Part shown: positions 1 through 7,486 of the stretch, piece by piece
How the letters are laid out: every line of letters begins with the position of its first letter
Numbering within the stretch: the stretch's first letter is position 1
From: Clostridiales bacterium UBA3259
GTDB taxonomy: Bacteria; Bacillota_A; Clostridia; Oscillospirales; Oscillospiraceae
DNA: 32,094 nucleotides
Assembly (NCBI GenBank): GCA_002362625.1
Contig: DEUP01000045.1
Span: forward strand, 1-32,094
Direction of reading: 5' to 3'
The notes under the pieces: model-generated
Databases searched by the model: none
Seen by the model: only the letters and a program-made list of their open reading frames with translations
Told to the model about the DNA's origin: nothing
Program-made: the position numbers and the translations under genes

Positions 1-48
1 GGTCTTGACAAGGGGACCATTATATACCTCGCTTCTGCGATTTCCCAC

Positions 49-77
49 ATCATACCATGGAACCGGGCAAAAAGCAA
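49..77 (-). promoter_or_regulatory. Putative sigma-A promoter facing left
   Basis: Read on the minus strand, TTGCTT (72-77) is followed after 17 bases by TATGAT (49-54). The rpmB promoter has the same -35 hexamer and a very similar first part of the spacer. It would drive a gene beyond the left edge of the window, so its target is unknown. Confidence 0.4.
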
Positions 78-81
78 TGGT

Positions 82-115
82 CATAATAAAAACGCCGCCG
101 AAAATTCGGCGGCGT
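82..115 (-). terminator. Rho-independent terminator of rpmB
   Basis: ACGCCGCCG (92-100) pairs with CGGCGGCGT (107-115) around a 6-base loop. The A-rich stretch at 82-91 becomes a T tract on the minus strand, directly after the stem. It lies 20 bases past the rpmB stop codon. Confidence 0.85.
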
Positions 116-134
116 AATTATCAGCCAGAGAAAA

Positions 135-323
135 TCAGACAGCCCGCTGAACCTTGTTGGAACGGAGGCATCTGGTACAGGCGTACACATGGCAGGGAGT
201 TCCATTCACGACAGCCTTAACGCGCTTGACGTTGGGCTTCCATGCGCGGTTTGCACGTCTGTGGGAGTGAGAGACTTTGATACCAAAGGTAACGCCCTTG
301 CCACAGAAATCGCACTTAGCCAT
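135..323 (-). CDS. rpmB: Large ribosomal subunit protein bL28
   Basis: This 62-residue basic protein is ribosomal protein bL28 of the 50S subunit. It begins MAKCDFCGKG and carries two CxxC pairs (C4/C7 and C49/C52), the zinc-binding form of L28; C44 is an extra cysteine. The length is normal for the family. A GGAGGTG-type ribosome site (CACCTCC on the plus strand near 331-337) precedes the start. It is a single-gene unit: its own promoter lies at 386-414 and a strong terminator at 82-115. It diverges from hprK. Confidence 0.96.
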   Translation of the reverse strand: MAKCDFCGKGVTFGIKVSHSHRRANRAWKPNVKRVKAVVNGTPCHVYACTRCLRSNKVQRAV

Positions 324-385
324 TTTCTTGCACCTCCCATCGGATGTTTACTCAACAAACTACGCCCTGTCACAGGCGCTTACAT

Positions 386-414
386 ATGATACCAAACTTT
401 TCGGGAAAAAGCAA
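386..414 (-). promoter_or_regulatory. rpmB promoter
   Basis: On the minus strand, TTGCTT (409-414), a 17-base spacer and TATCAT (386-391) form a good sigma-A promoter about 60 bases before the rpmB start. Confidence 0.65.
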
Positions 415-419
415 GGGGT

Positions 420-448
420 TTTTCAAAAAAATTTTATCTTTTTGAAAA
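420..448. promoter_or_regulatory. 10-bp AT-rich inverted repeat between rpmB and hprK promoters
   Basis: TTTTCAAAAA (420-429) and TTTTTGAAAA (439-448) are perfect inverse complements separated by 9 bases. The dyad sits between the two divergent -35 hexamers (409-414 and 453-458). It could be an operator or simply a pair of UP-element-like A/T tracts. No regulator can be named from sequence. Confidence 0.4.
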
Positions 449-452
449 TCTA

Positions 453-481
453 TTGATATTCCCGCCCGGTCTGGGTATAAT
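453..481 (+). promoter_or_regulatory. hprK-rluA promoter
   Basis: TTGATA (453-458), a 17-base spacer and a perfect TATAAT (476-481) lie about 90 bases before the hprK start. Confidence 0.75.
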
Positions 482-572
482 AAATCCAAAGCTTCCCTAT
501 GTACACAGATTCAACCGCCGGGAATGCCTTTTGGGCGCCTGCCGGGCAAAACCACAATAAGGGGTATACGCT

Positions 573-1517
573 ATGATCGATACATACAGCGTTCCACTGA
601 CGAAATTGGTGGACGAATTCAAACTGGAAATCGTTCATGCCTCCACGGATTTTTCCTCTATTCGGATCACCGTGGCGGATGTGGCACGACCGGGTCTGCA
701 GCTGGCGGGCTATTTTGACCATTACGAGCCGATGCGGCTTCAGCTGATGGGCAATGTGGAAATGAGCTATGTGTCCAAAATGGCGACCATTGACCGCACC
801 ACCATTTTTGACCGGCTGTTCGCCTATAAATTCCCGGCGCTGATTATCAGCCGGGGCATTCCGCCCCACCCGGAAATGCTCACCATGGCGAAGAAGCACA
901 ATATCACCATTCTCAGCTCCCAGGAGGCAACCTCGGCCATTGCTTCCTCCGTTATTACTTACTTAAAGGATGCCCTGGCGCCCCGGATTACCCGCCATGG
1001 GGTGTTTGCGGAGGTCTACGGCGAGGGAATCCTGCTGGTGGGAGAAAGCGGCGTGGGCAAAAGCGAGGCCGCGGTTGAGCTGCTGAAGCGGGGACACCGG
1101 CTCATTGCGGACGATGCCGTGGAGATCCGCCGGGTCGCGACAAACTCCCTCATCGGCACCGCGCCGGAGCTGATCCGCAACTACATTGAGCTTCGGGGCA
1201 TCGGCATTATCAACGTGGCAAAGCTCTACGGCATGGGCGCGGTCAAGCAGGACAACGACATCAACCTGGTGGTGAACATCGTCCGCTGGAATACCCAGGA
1301 GGCCTATGACCGGCTGGGTCTGGAGGATCAGTTCACGGAGATTCTTGGGGTGAAGGTGCCTATGTACACCATTCCCCTGACTCCCGGCCGAAACCTGGCG
1401 GTGATCCTGGAGGTGGCGGCCATGAATAACCGGCAGAAGAAGATGGGCTACAACGCCGCTCTGGAATTCACGGAGCAGATTAACCGCCACTTTGACGAGA
1501 ACATGGGGAAGGCTTGA
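573..1517 (+). CDS. hprK: HPr kinase/phosphorylase
   Basis: This 314-residue protein phosphorylates and dephosphorylates Ser46 of HPr (and Crh where present), the central switch of carbon catabolite control in Firmicutes. The N-terminal domain covers about residues 1-130. The kinase domain has the P-loop GESGVGKS at 157-164, the conserved HG near 142, the paired DD at 180-181, and the HprK signature around 207-225 (ELRGIGIINVAKLYGMGAVK). Length and order match the family. An AAGGGG ribosome site lies about 10 bases before the ATG. The gene is first in a two-gene unit; the downstream rluA-type gene starts on the last base of its stop codon. lgt, often next to hprK, is not here. Confidence 0.96.
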   Translation: MIDTYSVPLTKLVDEFKLEIVHASTDFSSIRITVADVARPGLQLAGYFDHYEPMRLQLMGNVEMSYVSKMATIDRTTIFDRLFAYKFPALIISRGIPPHPEMLTMAKKHNITILSSQEATSAIASSVITYLKDALAPRITRHGVFAEVYGEGILLVGESGVGKSEAAVELLKRGHRLIADDAVEIRRVATNSLIGTAPELIRNYIELRGIGIINVAKLYGMGAVKQDNDINLVVNIVRWNTQEAYDRLGLEDQFTEILGVKVPMYTIPLTPGRNLAVILEVAAMNNRQKKMGYNAALEFTEQINRHFDENMGKA

Positions 1518-2482
1518 TGAAGGAATTTACCATCGGACAAAACGACGCCGGCCAGCGGCTGGATCGGTTCCTTGCCAAGGCGGTGCCTCTGCTTCCGGCC
1601 TCCCTTGCCCAGAAGTACATCCGCATTAAGCGGATTAAATGCAATGGGAAACGGGTGGAGCGGGATACCCGGCTTGCCGCGGGGGATGTTCTGCAGCTGT
1701 ACATCAACGACGAGTTTTTCGAAAAGCCCCGGGAGGACAACGCATTCCTGACGGTGGCAGCGCCAAAGCTGAACATTGTCTACGAGGACGCGCACATTCT
1801 CCTGGTGGACAAGCGGCCGGGGCTGGCTGTCCATCCCCATGACGGGGCGGAGTATGGGAGAACCCTGATCGATCACATCCAGGCCTATCTGTATCAGAAA
1901 CGGGAGTGGCGGCCCCGGGAGGAAAATTCCTTTACACCGGCCCTGTGCAACCGGATTGACCGGAATACCGGAGGCATTGTCATCGCGGCCAAGACGGCGG
2001 AAGCCCTGCGGGTGATGAACCAGAAGATCAAGGATCGGGAGATTGATAAGCGGTACCTGGCCATTGTAGAGGGGACACCCAAACCCCGGGATGGGAGCCT
2101 GAAAGGGTACCTCTTCAAGGATGCCAAGCAGAACCGGGTCTATGTTACCGATACGCCCCAGGCAGGCTCCAAAACCTGCCAGACCAACTATAAGGTGCTG
2201 GATTCCCGGAACGGTCTGAGCCTGGTAGAGTGCGAGCTGATTACCGGAAGAACCCATCAGATCCGCGCGCAGTTTGCCCACGCGGGTCACCCGCTGCTGG
2301 GAGACGGGAAGTACGGGAAGCTGGATAAACGCTTTGACCGGAGTTATCAGGCGTTGTATTCCTACAAGCTGACCTTCACCTTTACCACCGACGCCGGGGA
2401 GCTGAACGGCTTGAACGGAAGGTCCTTTCAGGTGGAGAAGGTGGACTTCGTGGAGGAATATTTTCCTGGCGTGAAGATCTGA
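1517..2482 (+). CDS. RluA-family 23S rRNA pseudouridine synthase
   Basis: This 321-residue enzyme converts uridine to pseudouridine in RNA, probably 23S rRNA. Residues 1-70 resemble an S4 RNA-binding domain. The catalytic domain carries the RluA motif NRIDRNTGGIVI at 145-156, with catalytic Asp148, and later ELITGRTHQIRAQFAHAGHP, the family's C-terminal signature. A TTG start at 1514 is possible, but I prefer the ATG at 1517: it overlaps the hprK TGA by one base (TGATG) and is preceded by GGGGAAGG, typical of translational coupling. The target position (RluC, RluD or YlyB type) cannot be decided from sequence. The canonical HRLD is replaced by NRID, which occurs in some family members. Confidence 0.9.
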   Translation: MKEFTIGQNDAGQRLDRFLAKAVPLLPASLAQKYIRIKRIKCNGKRVERDTRLAAGDVLQLYINDEFFEKPREDNAFLTVAAPKLNIVYEDAHILLVDKRPGLAVHPHDGAEYGRTLIDHIQAYLYQKREWRPREENSFTPALCNRIDRNTGGIVIAAKTAEALRVMNQKIKDREIDKRYLAIVEGTPKPRDGSLKGYLFKDAKQNRVYVTDTPQAGSKTCQTNYKVLDSRNGLSLVECELITGRTHQIRAQFAHAGHPLLGDGKYGKLDKRFDRSYQALYSYKLTFTFTTDAGELNGLNGRSFQVEKVDFVEEYFPGVKI

Positions 2483-2490
2483 TCATACAG

Positions 2491-2513
2491 CATCCCCGGC
2501 GATGCCGGGGATG
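2491..2513 (+). terminator. GC-rich stem-loop after rluA-type gene
   Basis: CATCCCCGGC (2491-2500) pairs perfectly with GCCGGGGATG (2504-2513) around a 3-base loop. No strong T tract follows (only ccatttc), so it is either a weak terminator or an mRNA-stabilising hairpin. Confidence 0.5.
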
Positions 2514-2539
2514 CCATTTCTAAAATTTGAGGTGGAATT

Positions 2540-3268
2540 ATGACGCTGTTTTTAACCAGCAGCCCCTTTGTGAAGAATGCGGACAGACCCATTTTATCGG
2601 ACGATAACGGCTTTATAGACCGGATCCGGGAGGCTCTGCCTCCTTTTCCGAGGTGCCTGTTTGTGTGTTCTGATCCGGAGCGGCATGATTTGACCTGCCG
2701 GTTCGGAGCCGAGCTTTTCATGGCCTTTGCCCAGGAGGGTATCTTTTTCGAGAGCTACCAGCTTCTGGACGGGGAGACGGCGGAGCAGGCGAAGGAACTG
2801 GTGGAGGCCAGTGACTTCATCGTTCTGGCGGGAGGCCATGTGCCTACCCAGAACGCTTTCTTCCGGCAGATCCATTTGCGGGAGCTGCTGGAAGGGTTTG
2901 AGGGCGTAGTCATGGGCATCAGCGCCGGCTCCATGAACAGCGCTGAGTTTGTCTATGCCCAGCCGGAGGAGGAAGGGGAGTCCTCCCCGGACTTCCCAAG
3001 GTGGCTGCCGGGACTGAGCCTGACGGGGGTGAATGTGCTGCCCCACTATCAGGAGGTGAAGGACAACGTTCTGGACGGGAAGCGGCTGTTTGAGGACATT
3101 ACATACGCGGACAGCTTTGAAAACGAATTTTTCGCCCTGCCGGACGGCAGCTATTTTTATCAGGACGAGGATGTGCTGCTTCTGTGCGGAGAGGGCTACC
3201 GGATTACCGACGGGATTCTGGAAAAGCTGACCGGAGACGCAGAGACGCTGGATATGGCGGAGCTTTGA
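2540..3268 (+). CDS. Peptidase S51 (dipeptidase E-like) protein
   Basis: This 242-residue cytoplasmic protein belongs to the class I glutamine-amidotransferase-like fold of peptidase family S51 (aspartyl dipeptidase PepE, cyanophycinase). The nucleophile elbow is GISAGS at 126-131, with Ser128 as catalytic serine. The upstream VLAGGHVPTQN motif (95-105) is the family's GG loop, and His169 in NVLPHYQ is the likely catalytic His. The length is close to PepE (about 230). The ribosome site is GAGGTGG before the ATG. The substrate is not certain: PepE cleaves Asp-X dipeptides, but many Clostridial paralogues are untested. A strong terminator follows. Confidence 0.88.
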   Translation: MTLFLTSSPFVKNADRPILSDDNGFIDRIREALPPFPRCLFVCSDPERHDLTCRFGAELFMAFAQEGIFFESYQLLDGETAEQAKELVEASDFIVLAGGHVPTQNAFFRQIHLRELLEGFEGVVMGISAGSMNSAEFVYAQPEEEGESSPDFPRWLPGLSLTGVNVLPHYQEVKDNVLDGKRLFEDITYADSFENEFFALPDGSYFYQDEDVLLLCGEGYRITDGILEKLTGDAETLDMAEL

Positions 3269-3284
3269 TTTCTTCAAATAAAAG

Positions 3285-3318
3285 GAGAGACGTGGGTAAA
3301 CCATGTCTCTCTTTTTTT
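3285..3318. terminator. Bidirectional terminator between convergent genes
   Basis: GAGAGACGTGG (3285-3295) pairs with CCATGTCTCTC (3301-3311), with one G-U pair and a 5-base loop. Seven T's follow on the plus strand (3312-3318). On the minus strand a T-rich run (ccttttattt) follows. It serves the S51 peptidase gene and the convergent membrane protein gene. Confidence 0.9.
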
Positions 3319-3319
3319 A

Positions 3320-3667
3320 TTATGTATCGCCGCTTTCGGGTACGATTTTGTTGAACAGTACCATGTAAAGAACGCAGACCGCAAGAACCACAATATCCAA
3401 AAGGATAATATGCAGCCCCAACCCGAAGAAGAGGATAATGTAAAGCTCAATCGCGCCGATTGCAAAGGCGGTAACCTCCATCCATTTTCCGGAGGCGCCG
3501 CGCTTCATGCGGCGGTATTTGGAAAAAAAGGGGAGGATGACAGCCGCAATGCTGGCGATGATCCAAAAAATGAGTATGTTGAATTGGTAAAACGTTGCAA
3601 AGAAAAGCGCCAGGGAAAGCAGACTGACAGAAAAGGAAAGGATGGTGGGTTTTGTTATGTTCTCCAT
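3320..3667 (-). CDS. Small four-helix membrane protein, unknown function
   Basis: This 115-residue protein has four hydrophobic segments, roughly residues 8-28, 30-48, 65-84 and 86-108. A basic loop (KYRRMKRGASGK, about 50-61) lies between the second and third. I do not recognise the family. There is no signal peptide beyond the first helix and no catalytic motif. The start is well supported: an AGGAGG site lies 8 bases before the ATG. It has a candidate promoter at 3694-3722, so it may be transcribed apart from trmO, which ends 70 bases upstream. No terminator is visible after trmO, so read-through from the zinc operon is also possible. Confidence 0.75.
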   Translation of the reverse strand: MENITKPTILSFSVSLLSLALFFATFYQFNILIFWIIASIAAVILPFFSKYRRMKRGASGKWMEVTAFAIGAIELYIILFFGLGLHIILLDIVVLAVCVLYMVLFNKIVPESGDT

Positions 3668-3693
3668 GTTTCTCCCTCCTTTCGATCATTTCT

Positions 3694-3722
3694 ATAGTAA
3701 CACCAGCCAGGGAAAAAAGCAA
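3694..3722 (-). promoter_or_regulatory. Promoter of the small membrane protein gene
   Basis: On the minus strand, TTGCTT (3717-3722), 17 bases and TACTAT (3694-3699) lie 27 bases before the start codon. This is the third promoter in the window with a TTGCTT -35 element. Confidence 0.55.
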
Positions 3723-3737
3723 GCCGCAAGGAAAGAA

Positions 3738-4430
3738 TTATTCCAAAGAGCAAGGGGCTACTTCTGCCACCGTCAATTTGTTTCCCCGCACCGTGAAACG
3801 GATGTCAAATCCCGCGAAGGTCAAGCCGTAGATCCGGCTGGGATCCCGCTGGTAGGAGGGCCGGGGATCGTGGGACAGTACCCCCAGGGCGGCTTCCCGC
3901 TTTTCTTCCGGAAGCGTATCCAGCAGGGCAGGAGGGAAGTCCACTTCCAGAAGGAAGTCCTTCGCCTGGTCGGTAAAGCCCCCTGTGGCGTCGGGATGAC
4001 AGTCCCCGTAGGGAATGTAGGGCTTGATGTCAAAGATGGGAGTGCCGTCCATCAGGTCGGCGCCGCCCACATGGAGGACGGTGCCGTATTCCTCCGTGCG
4101 CTCCACCCCCAGAAGGCGGACGCTGGACAGCCCCAGGCTGTTGGGCCGGAAGGGAGAACGGGTGGCGAAAACACCCATGCGGACATTCCCGCCCAGGCGG
4201 GGAGGCCGCACCGTGGGCGACCAGCCCTGCCGCACCGCCTCGGAAAACTGCCAGATCAGCCACAGATGGGAGTATTCCTCAATGCCCCGGAGGGCGTCCG
4301 GGTTTCGGTATTCCGGCTCGAAGACGATGGTGGAGCGCAATTCCTCCACCAGGCCGCTCTGGCGTGGAATGCCGAACTTGGTGGCGAAGTCGCTTTTCAT
4401 ATAGGCGATGGGGTGAATGGTCACATCCAT
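3738..4430 (-). CDS. trmO: tRNA (N6-threonylcarbamoyladenosine37-N6)-methyltransferase TrmO
   Basis: This 230-residue TsaA/TrmO-family enzyme adds a SAM-derived methyl group to t6A37 of certain threonine tRNAs. The diagnostic stretches are present: the N-terminal IHPIAYMKSDFATKFGIPRQ, the central RSPFRPNSLGLSSVRL, and DLMDGTPIFDIKPYIPY. The C-terminal domain (about 160-230) is also present, so it is full length. The frame is open further upstream to 4466, but the ATG at 4430 has the AGAGGG ribosome site and gives the family's usual N terminus. It begins one base after the znuB stop, so it is probably the fourth gene of the zinc operon. Confidence 0.92.
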   Translation of the reverse strand: MDVTIHPIAYMKSDFATKFGIPRQSGLVEELRSTIVFEPEYRNPDALRGIEEYSHLWLIWQFSEAVRQGWSPTVRPPRLGGNVRMGVFATRSPFRPNSLGLSSVRLLGVERTEEYGTVLHVGGADLMDGTPIFDIKPYIPYGDCHPDATGGFTDQAKDFLLEVDFPPALLDTLPEEKREAALGVLSHDPRPSYQRDPSRIYGLTFAGFDIRFTVRGNKLTVAEVAPCSLE

Positions 4431-4431
4431 A

Positions 4432-5271
4432 TTAGGCCCTCTTCTTTCGCAGGCAGAAGGTAACAACGAACACCAGGGCCAGCAGCAGGCTGATGGCCGC
4501 GCCCGCGGAACAGCCCAGGAAATAGGAGACCGTCAGCCCGCCAATACCTGCCGTCAGGGCAAAGATCACGGAGAAAAGGTTGTACTGCTTCAGATTCCGG
4601 GCCACGTTTCGGGCAGCGGCAGCGGGCAGCACCAAAAGAGAATTGAGAATCAGAAGCCCCACGCTGGAAATGCTCAGGGTCACCACCACGGCGATGGCCA
4701 CGGTGAACAGGGTCTGAGACAGGCCCACGGGAATGCCCCGGGAGGAGGCCAGCTGGGGATGAATGGCTGTCAGTGTCAGCCGGTTGGCGAAGAAGCCCCA
4801 GAAGACCAGAACCGCCGCCAGGGTCAGCCCCAGCACGGCGATTTCACCTGGGGTCACGGAGAGAATATCACCGATGAGATATTGGTTGTACTTGGTGAAG
4901 CTGCCGCCTCCCAGGGTGGCGACGAAAATGCCCAGGGCCACAGCGCTGCTGGAAAAGACGCCAATAAGGGTATCCGCCGCCTGATTGCTGCGGCTTCGCA
5001 CCCAGGAGAACAGCAGAGCGAAGGCTGCGCTGAACGCCACAGCTGCCCACGCGGGCTGGGCCAGGCCGCAGATAGCGCCGATGGCGATGCCTGTAAAGGC
5101 GGAATGCCCCAGAGCGTCAGAGAAAAAGCTCATACGGCCGGTGACAATCATGGTGGACAGCAGGCCGAACAGCGGCCCCATGAGAAGCAAGGCCAGTAAG
5201 GCGTTGCGCATAAACTCCCAGCGAAGCATTTCAAAGGGAAGCAGGTCGCAAAATTCGTACCAAAGGCTCAT
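4432..5271 (-). CDS. znuB: Zinc (or manganese) ABC transporter permease
   Basis: This 279-residue ABC-3 family integral membrane protein has about eight to nine hydrophobic helices. Family marks include the SDALGHSAFTGIAIG stretch near 51-65, GDILSV in the middle, and the conserved NSLLVLPAAAARNVARNL segment that carries the coupling region to the ATPase. It forms the pore of a metal importer with ZnuC and ZnuA. Its ATG overlaps the end of znuC by 4 bp (ATGA), so translation is coupled. Zinc is favoured over manganese because of the His-rich ZnuA, but this is inference. Confidence 0.93.
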   Translation of the reverse strand: MSLWYEFCDLLPFEMLRWEFMRNALLALLLMGPLFGLLSTMIVTGRMSFFSDALGHSAFTGIAIGAICGLAQPAWAAVAFSAAFALLFSWVRSRSNQAADTLIGVFSSSAVALGIFVATLGGGSFTKYNQYLIGDILSVTPGEIAVLGLTLAAVLVFWGFFANRLTLTAIHPQLASSRGIPVGLSQTLFTVAIAVVVTLSISSVGLLILNSLLVLPAAAARNVARNLKQYNLFSVIFALTAGIGGLTVSYFLGCSAGAAISLLLALVFVVTFCLRKKRA

Positions 5272-6020
5272 AATGCCCCTCCTTTCATGTGGAAGACCTG
5301 GGAAAATTCGGCGGAGGACAGGACTTCCTCCGGGCTGCCCTGAATCCGGACGCCGCGCTCAATGAGCGCCACCCGGTCAGCGTACTTTGGCAGCAGGGAA
5401 AAGTCGTGGGTGGTCATGAGGATGGACAGGTCGTAGGTTTTCCGGATCTCGTCCAGCATGTCCATGAGCATGGTCAGGCCCTCCACATCCACGCCGGACA
5501 GAGGCTCGTCCAGGATCAGAATATTGGGGATGGGCTCCAGGGCCAGAGCCAGGAGCACCCGCTGCAATTCTCCTCCGGACAGGGCGCCTACACGCTTGTC
5601 AATCAGACCCTCTCCGTGTACCCGTTCCAGACATTCCAGAACCGTCTGCCGCATGGCTTTTCCCAGCCCTAAGAAGGCGGGACGCCTGCTCATGCAGCAG
5701 GCAAACAGGTCGGCGACGGAAACCGGGTCGCTGGGATCGAAGGCGGGGCTTTGGGGCACATAGCCGATGAGAGGCTTTTTGCTCCGCTGGCCCGGCTCCA
5801 TAAAGGAGATCACGCCCTCATATTCCCGCTGGCCCAGAATGGCTTTCAGAAAGGTGGATTTTCCGGCTCCGTTGGGGCCGATGAGGGCCACCATCTGCCC
5901 GCAGTGGACGTGCAGATTCACGTCCTTGAGAATTTGCTCCGTTCCGATGCGGACGCCTAAATGCTCCACCCGCAGGCAGCAGGAATGGCCGCAGGAGCCG
6001 TCTTGATAGTGCAGTTTCAT
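5268..6020 (-). CDS. znuC: Zinc ABC transporter ATP-binding protein
   Basis: This 250-residue ABC ATPase powers metal import. The Walker A motif is GPNGAGKS at 48-55, the Q-loop lies near PQSPAFDP (89-96), the signature is LSGGE at 147-151, Walker B is ILILDEP at 167-173, and the switch His is His205. It overlaps znuB and znuA by 4 bp at each end. Before the usual ABC domain there is an extra N-terminal segment of about 16 residues with CGHSCC at 10-15, which could bind metal. The ATG at 6020 is kept as start because it sits in the ATGA overlap with znuA. Confidence 0.95.
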   Translation of the reverse strand: MKLHYQDGSCGHSCCLRVEHLGVRIGTEQILKDVNLHVHCGQMVALIGPNGAGKSTFLKAILGQREYEGVISFMEPGQRSKKPLIGYVPQSPAFDPSDPVSVADLFACCMSRRPAFLGLGKAMRQTVLECLERVHGEGLIDKRVGALSGGELQRVLLALALEPIPNILILDEPLSGVDVEGLTMLMDMLDEIRKTYDLSILMTTHDFSLLPKYADRVALIERGVRIQGSPEEVLSSAEFSQVFHMKGGAL

Positions 6021-6892
6021 TGCAATGCCTCCCGGATGGTATCGATATTGTGGTACATGGCGTCAAAATAGCTGTCTCCCGCCATGGCCATATCCAGGGC
6101 ATAGACAGCGCAGCTGGTTTCCCGGGAAATGATCCCGGCGGCGGAGACGCTGCCGTTTTTCTCTGTGAAAATGGCCTTCAGGCGGTGATCCTCCGCTTCC
6201 TCAATCAGGTGAATCAGCTCCTGGGCGGAGGCCTCCCGGCCGGATTCCTCCTCCACCGCGTCCAGAATGGTCAGGTCAAAGCACTGGGCGAGGTAGGAAA
6301 AGCCGTCGTGGAAGGTGATGATTTCCCGGCAGGACAGGTCGGAAAGGGCTTCTGTGCCATAGTCGTACAGGGTTTGCAAGTCCCCCTGGAGGGAGGCGAG
6401 ATTGGCCGTAAAAACCTCGCTGTTTTCAGGATATTTTCGGCACAGGCCATTGCAGATGTTTTCCGCCATGACCTGGGCGTTCAGGGGGGAGAGCCAGATG
6501 TGAGGGTCCTCCTCATGGTGGTGGTCCTCATGTTCATGTTCTTCCTTATGGTGCTCCTCCTCGGAGCGGATCAGCGCAATACCCTGGGAGGCGTCCAGAA
6601 TGGGGCAGTCTGCCAGCATATCGTTCAGAAAGCTTTCCAGTCCGGCCCCGGAAATCACCACAAGCTCCGCCGCCTCCGCTGCCTTGACCTGGCGGACGTT
6701 CAGGGAGTAGTCGTGGAGGCAGGATACTTGCTCCGTTACCAGCCGGGTGACGCTTAAGTCCGTGCCCTGGCACAGGCGGACAGTAAAGTCATACACAGGC
6801 AGGGTGGTGGCGGCGATCTGGGCGGGCGCTTCCGCTGGGGCACAGGCCGTCAGAAGAAGGGAAAGAAGGAGAAGCGGCAAGAGTTTTTTCAT
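6017..6892 (-). CDS. znuA: Zinc-binding lipoprotein of the ABC importer
   Basis: This 291-residue cluster A-I solute-binding protein captures metal outside the membrane. Residues 1-17 are a lipoprotein signal with lipobox LTAC (Cys17). The likely metal ligands are His60 (LHDYSLN), His131 (DPHIWLSP) and His195 (ITFHDGFSY), plus an acidic residue near 268. A His/Glu-rich loop at 112-128 is typical of zinc-specific ZnuA proteins and argues for zinc rather than manganese. It is the first gene of znuA-znuC-znuB-trmO, with a promoter at 6931-6960. I did not find a convincing Zur box. Confidence 0.94.
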   Translation of the reverse strand: MKKLLPLLLLSLLLTACAPAEAPAQIAATTLPVYDFTVRLCQGTDLSVTRLVTEQVSCLHDYSLNVRQVKAAEAAELVVISGAGLESFLNDMLADCPILDASQGIALIRSEEEHHKEEHEHEDHHHEEDPHIWLSPLNAQVMAENICNGLCRKYPENSEVFTANLASLQGDLQTLYDYGTEALSDLSCREIITFHDGFSYLAQCFDLTILDAVEEESGREASAQELIHLIEEAEDHRLKAIFTEKNGSVSAAGIISRETSCAVYALDMAMAGDSYFDAMYHNIDTIREALQ

Positions 6893-6930
6893 ATATCCCC
6901 ATCCTTAAAAATGTTCGTTCTCTACCTTTT

Positions 6931-6960
6931 AGCATACCACAGCTGTCAATAGCCTTTCAA
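6931..6960 (-). promoter_or_regulatory. znu operon promoter
   Basis: On the minus strand, TTGAAA (6955-6960), an 18-base spacer and TATGCT (6931-6936) are seen, with a TG one base before the -10 (extended -10). It lies about 40 bases before znuA. Confidence 0.6.
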
Positions 6961-7000
6961 AAAAATAGAAAACGAGCCTGCCTCCCGGGCAGGCTCGTTT
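6961..7000 (-). terminator. Rho-independent terminator before znuA
   Basis: AAACGAGCCTGCC (6970-6982) pairs with GGCAGGCTCGTTT (6988-7000), 13 perfect pairs. On the minus strand the stem is followed by a T-rich run (6961-6969). It ends the small gene at 7015-7245 and insulates the znu operon. Confidence 0.88.
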
Positions 7001-7014
7001 ATGTAAATCCAGGA

Positions 7015-7245
7015 TCAGTGATTCTCGATCCACTCATTGACCTTGGTCTTCGCCAGACGCTTGATGTCCTCAGTGGGGTAAAGGGAGCTTTCGCCGCCAA
7101 CGCCGTACAGGAAGTACAGACCTTCGGGAGTCTGGAACAGATCTTCCTCATAGCCGGCAGGATCGCCCAAATTACCGCAGGTGTACTTCTTGATCAGGGT
7201 AGCGGTCTCGGTATCATATTCCTTCTTGCAGATGATCTTCTTCAT
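7015..7245 (-). CDS. Small conserved-looking protein, unknown function
   Basis: This 76-residue acidic and lysine-rich soluble protein begins MKKIICKKEYDTETATL. The pattern (K-x-YDTETA near the start, a middle GxxxPAGYEEDLFQTPEGLYFLY stretch, and a final W) recalls short unnamed Clostridia proteins that I cannot place in a family with certainty. The frame is open to 7290, but the ATG at 7245 has a perfect AGGAGG site 8 bases upstream, so this is the start. It has its own promoter (7282-7309) and terminator (6961-7000) and is a single-gene unit. No membrane segment or signal peptide is present. Confidence 0.8.
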   Translation of the reverse strand: MKKIICKKEYDTETATLIKKYTCGNLGDPAGYEEDLFQTPEGLYFLYGVGGESSLYPTEDIKRLAKTKVNEWIENH

Positions 7246-7281
7246 GATGGTATCCTCCTTTCCGGTTGAGCTATGAGTCTT

Positions 7282-7309
7282 ATTATACACGAGAAAATCA
7301 GGAAATCAA
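7282..7309 (-). promoter_or_regulatory. Promoter of the 76-aa protein gene
   Basis: On the minus strand, TTGATT (7304-7309), 16 bases and a perfect TATAAT (7282-7287) are present. Confidence 0.7.
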
Positions 7310-7436
7310 CCTGAAAAAGGTGGTTTTGGCTATTTTCCTTAAATGTTTGTGGAATGATGAAATTTTTTAACGGGTAACCCGGGAGGTTTCCTGTGATATT
7401 GCACAAAGAAAAGAAGCATTTTTCCGGAAAAAGCCC

Positions 7437-7464
7437 TTGCGGGAACGAAAAAAACTGCTATACT
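7437..7464 (+). promoter_or_regulatory. Promoter of the GNAT gene
   Basis: TTGCGG (7437-7442), 16 bases and TATACT (7459-7464) with a TG extension (TGC directly before the -10). It lies 22 bases before the start codon. Confidence 0.6.
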
Positions 7465-7486
7465 ATGGGAAAAGGGGGGGAAATAC

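Noticed and set aside
1514..1516. TTG start for the RluA-type gene
   Set aside because: The ATG three bases later is better placed against GGGGAAGG and forms the TGATG coupling with hprK.
6893..6930. Zur box before znuA
   Set aside because: I looked for the Firmicutes TCGTAAT-N-ATTACGA pattern and saw only a weak GTTCGTTCTC stretch. No convincing dyad.
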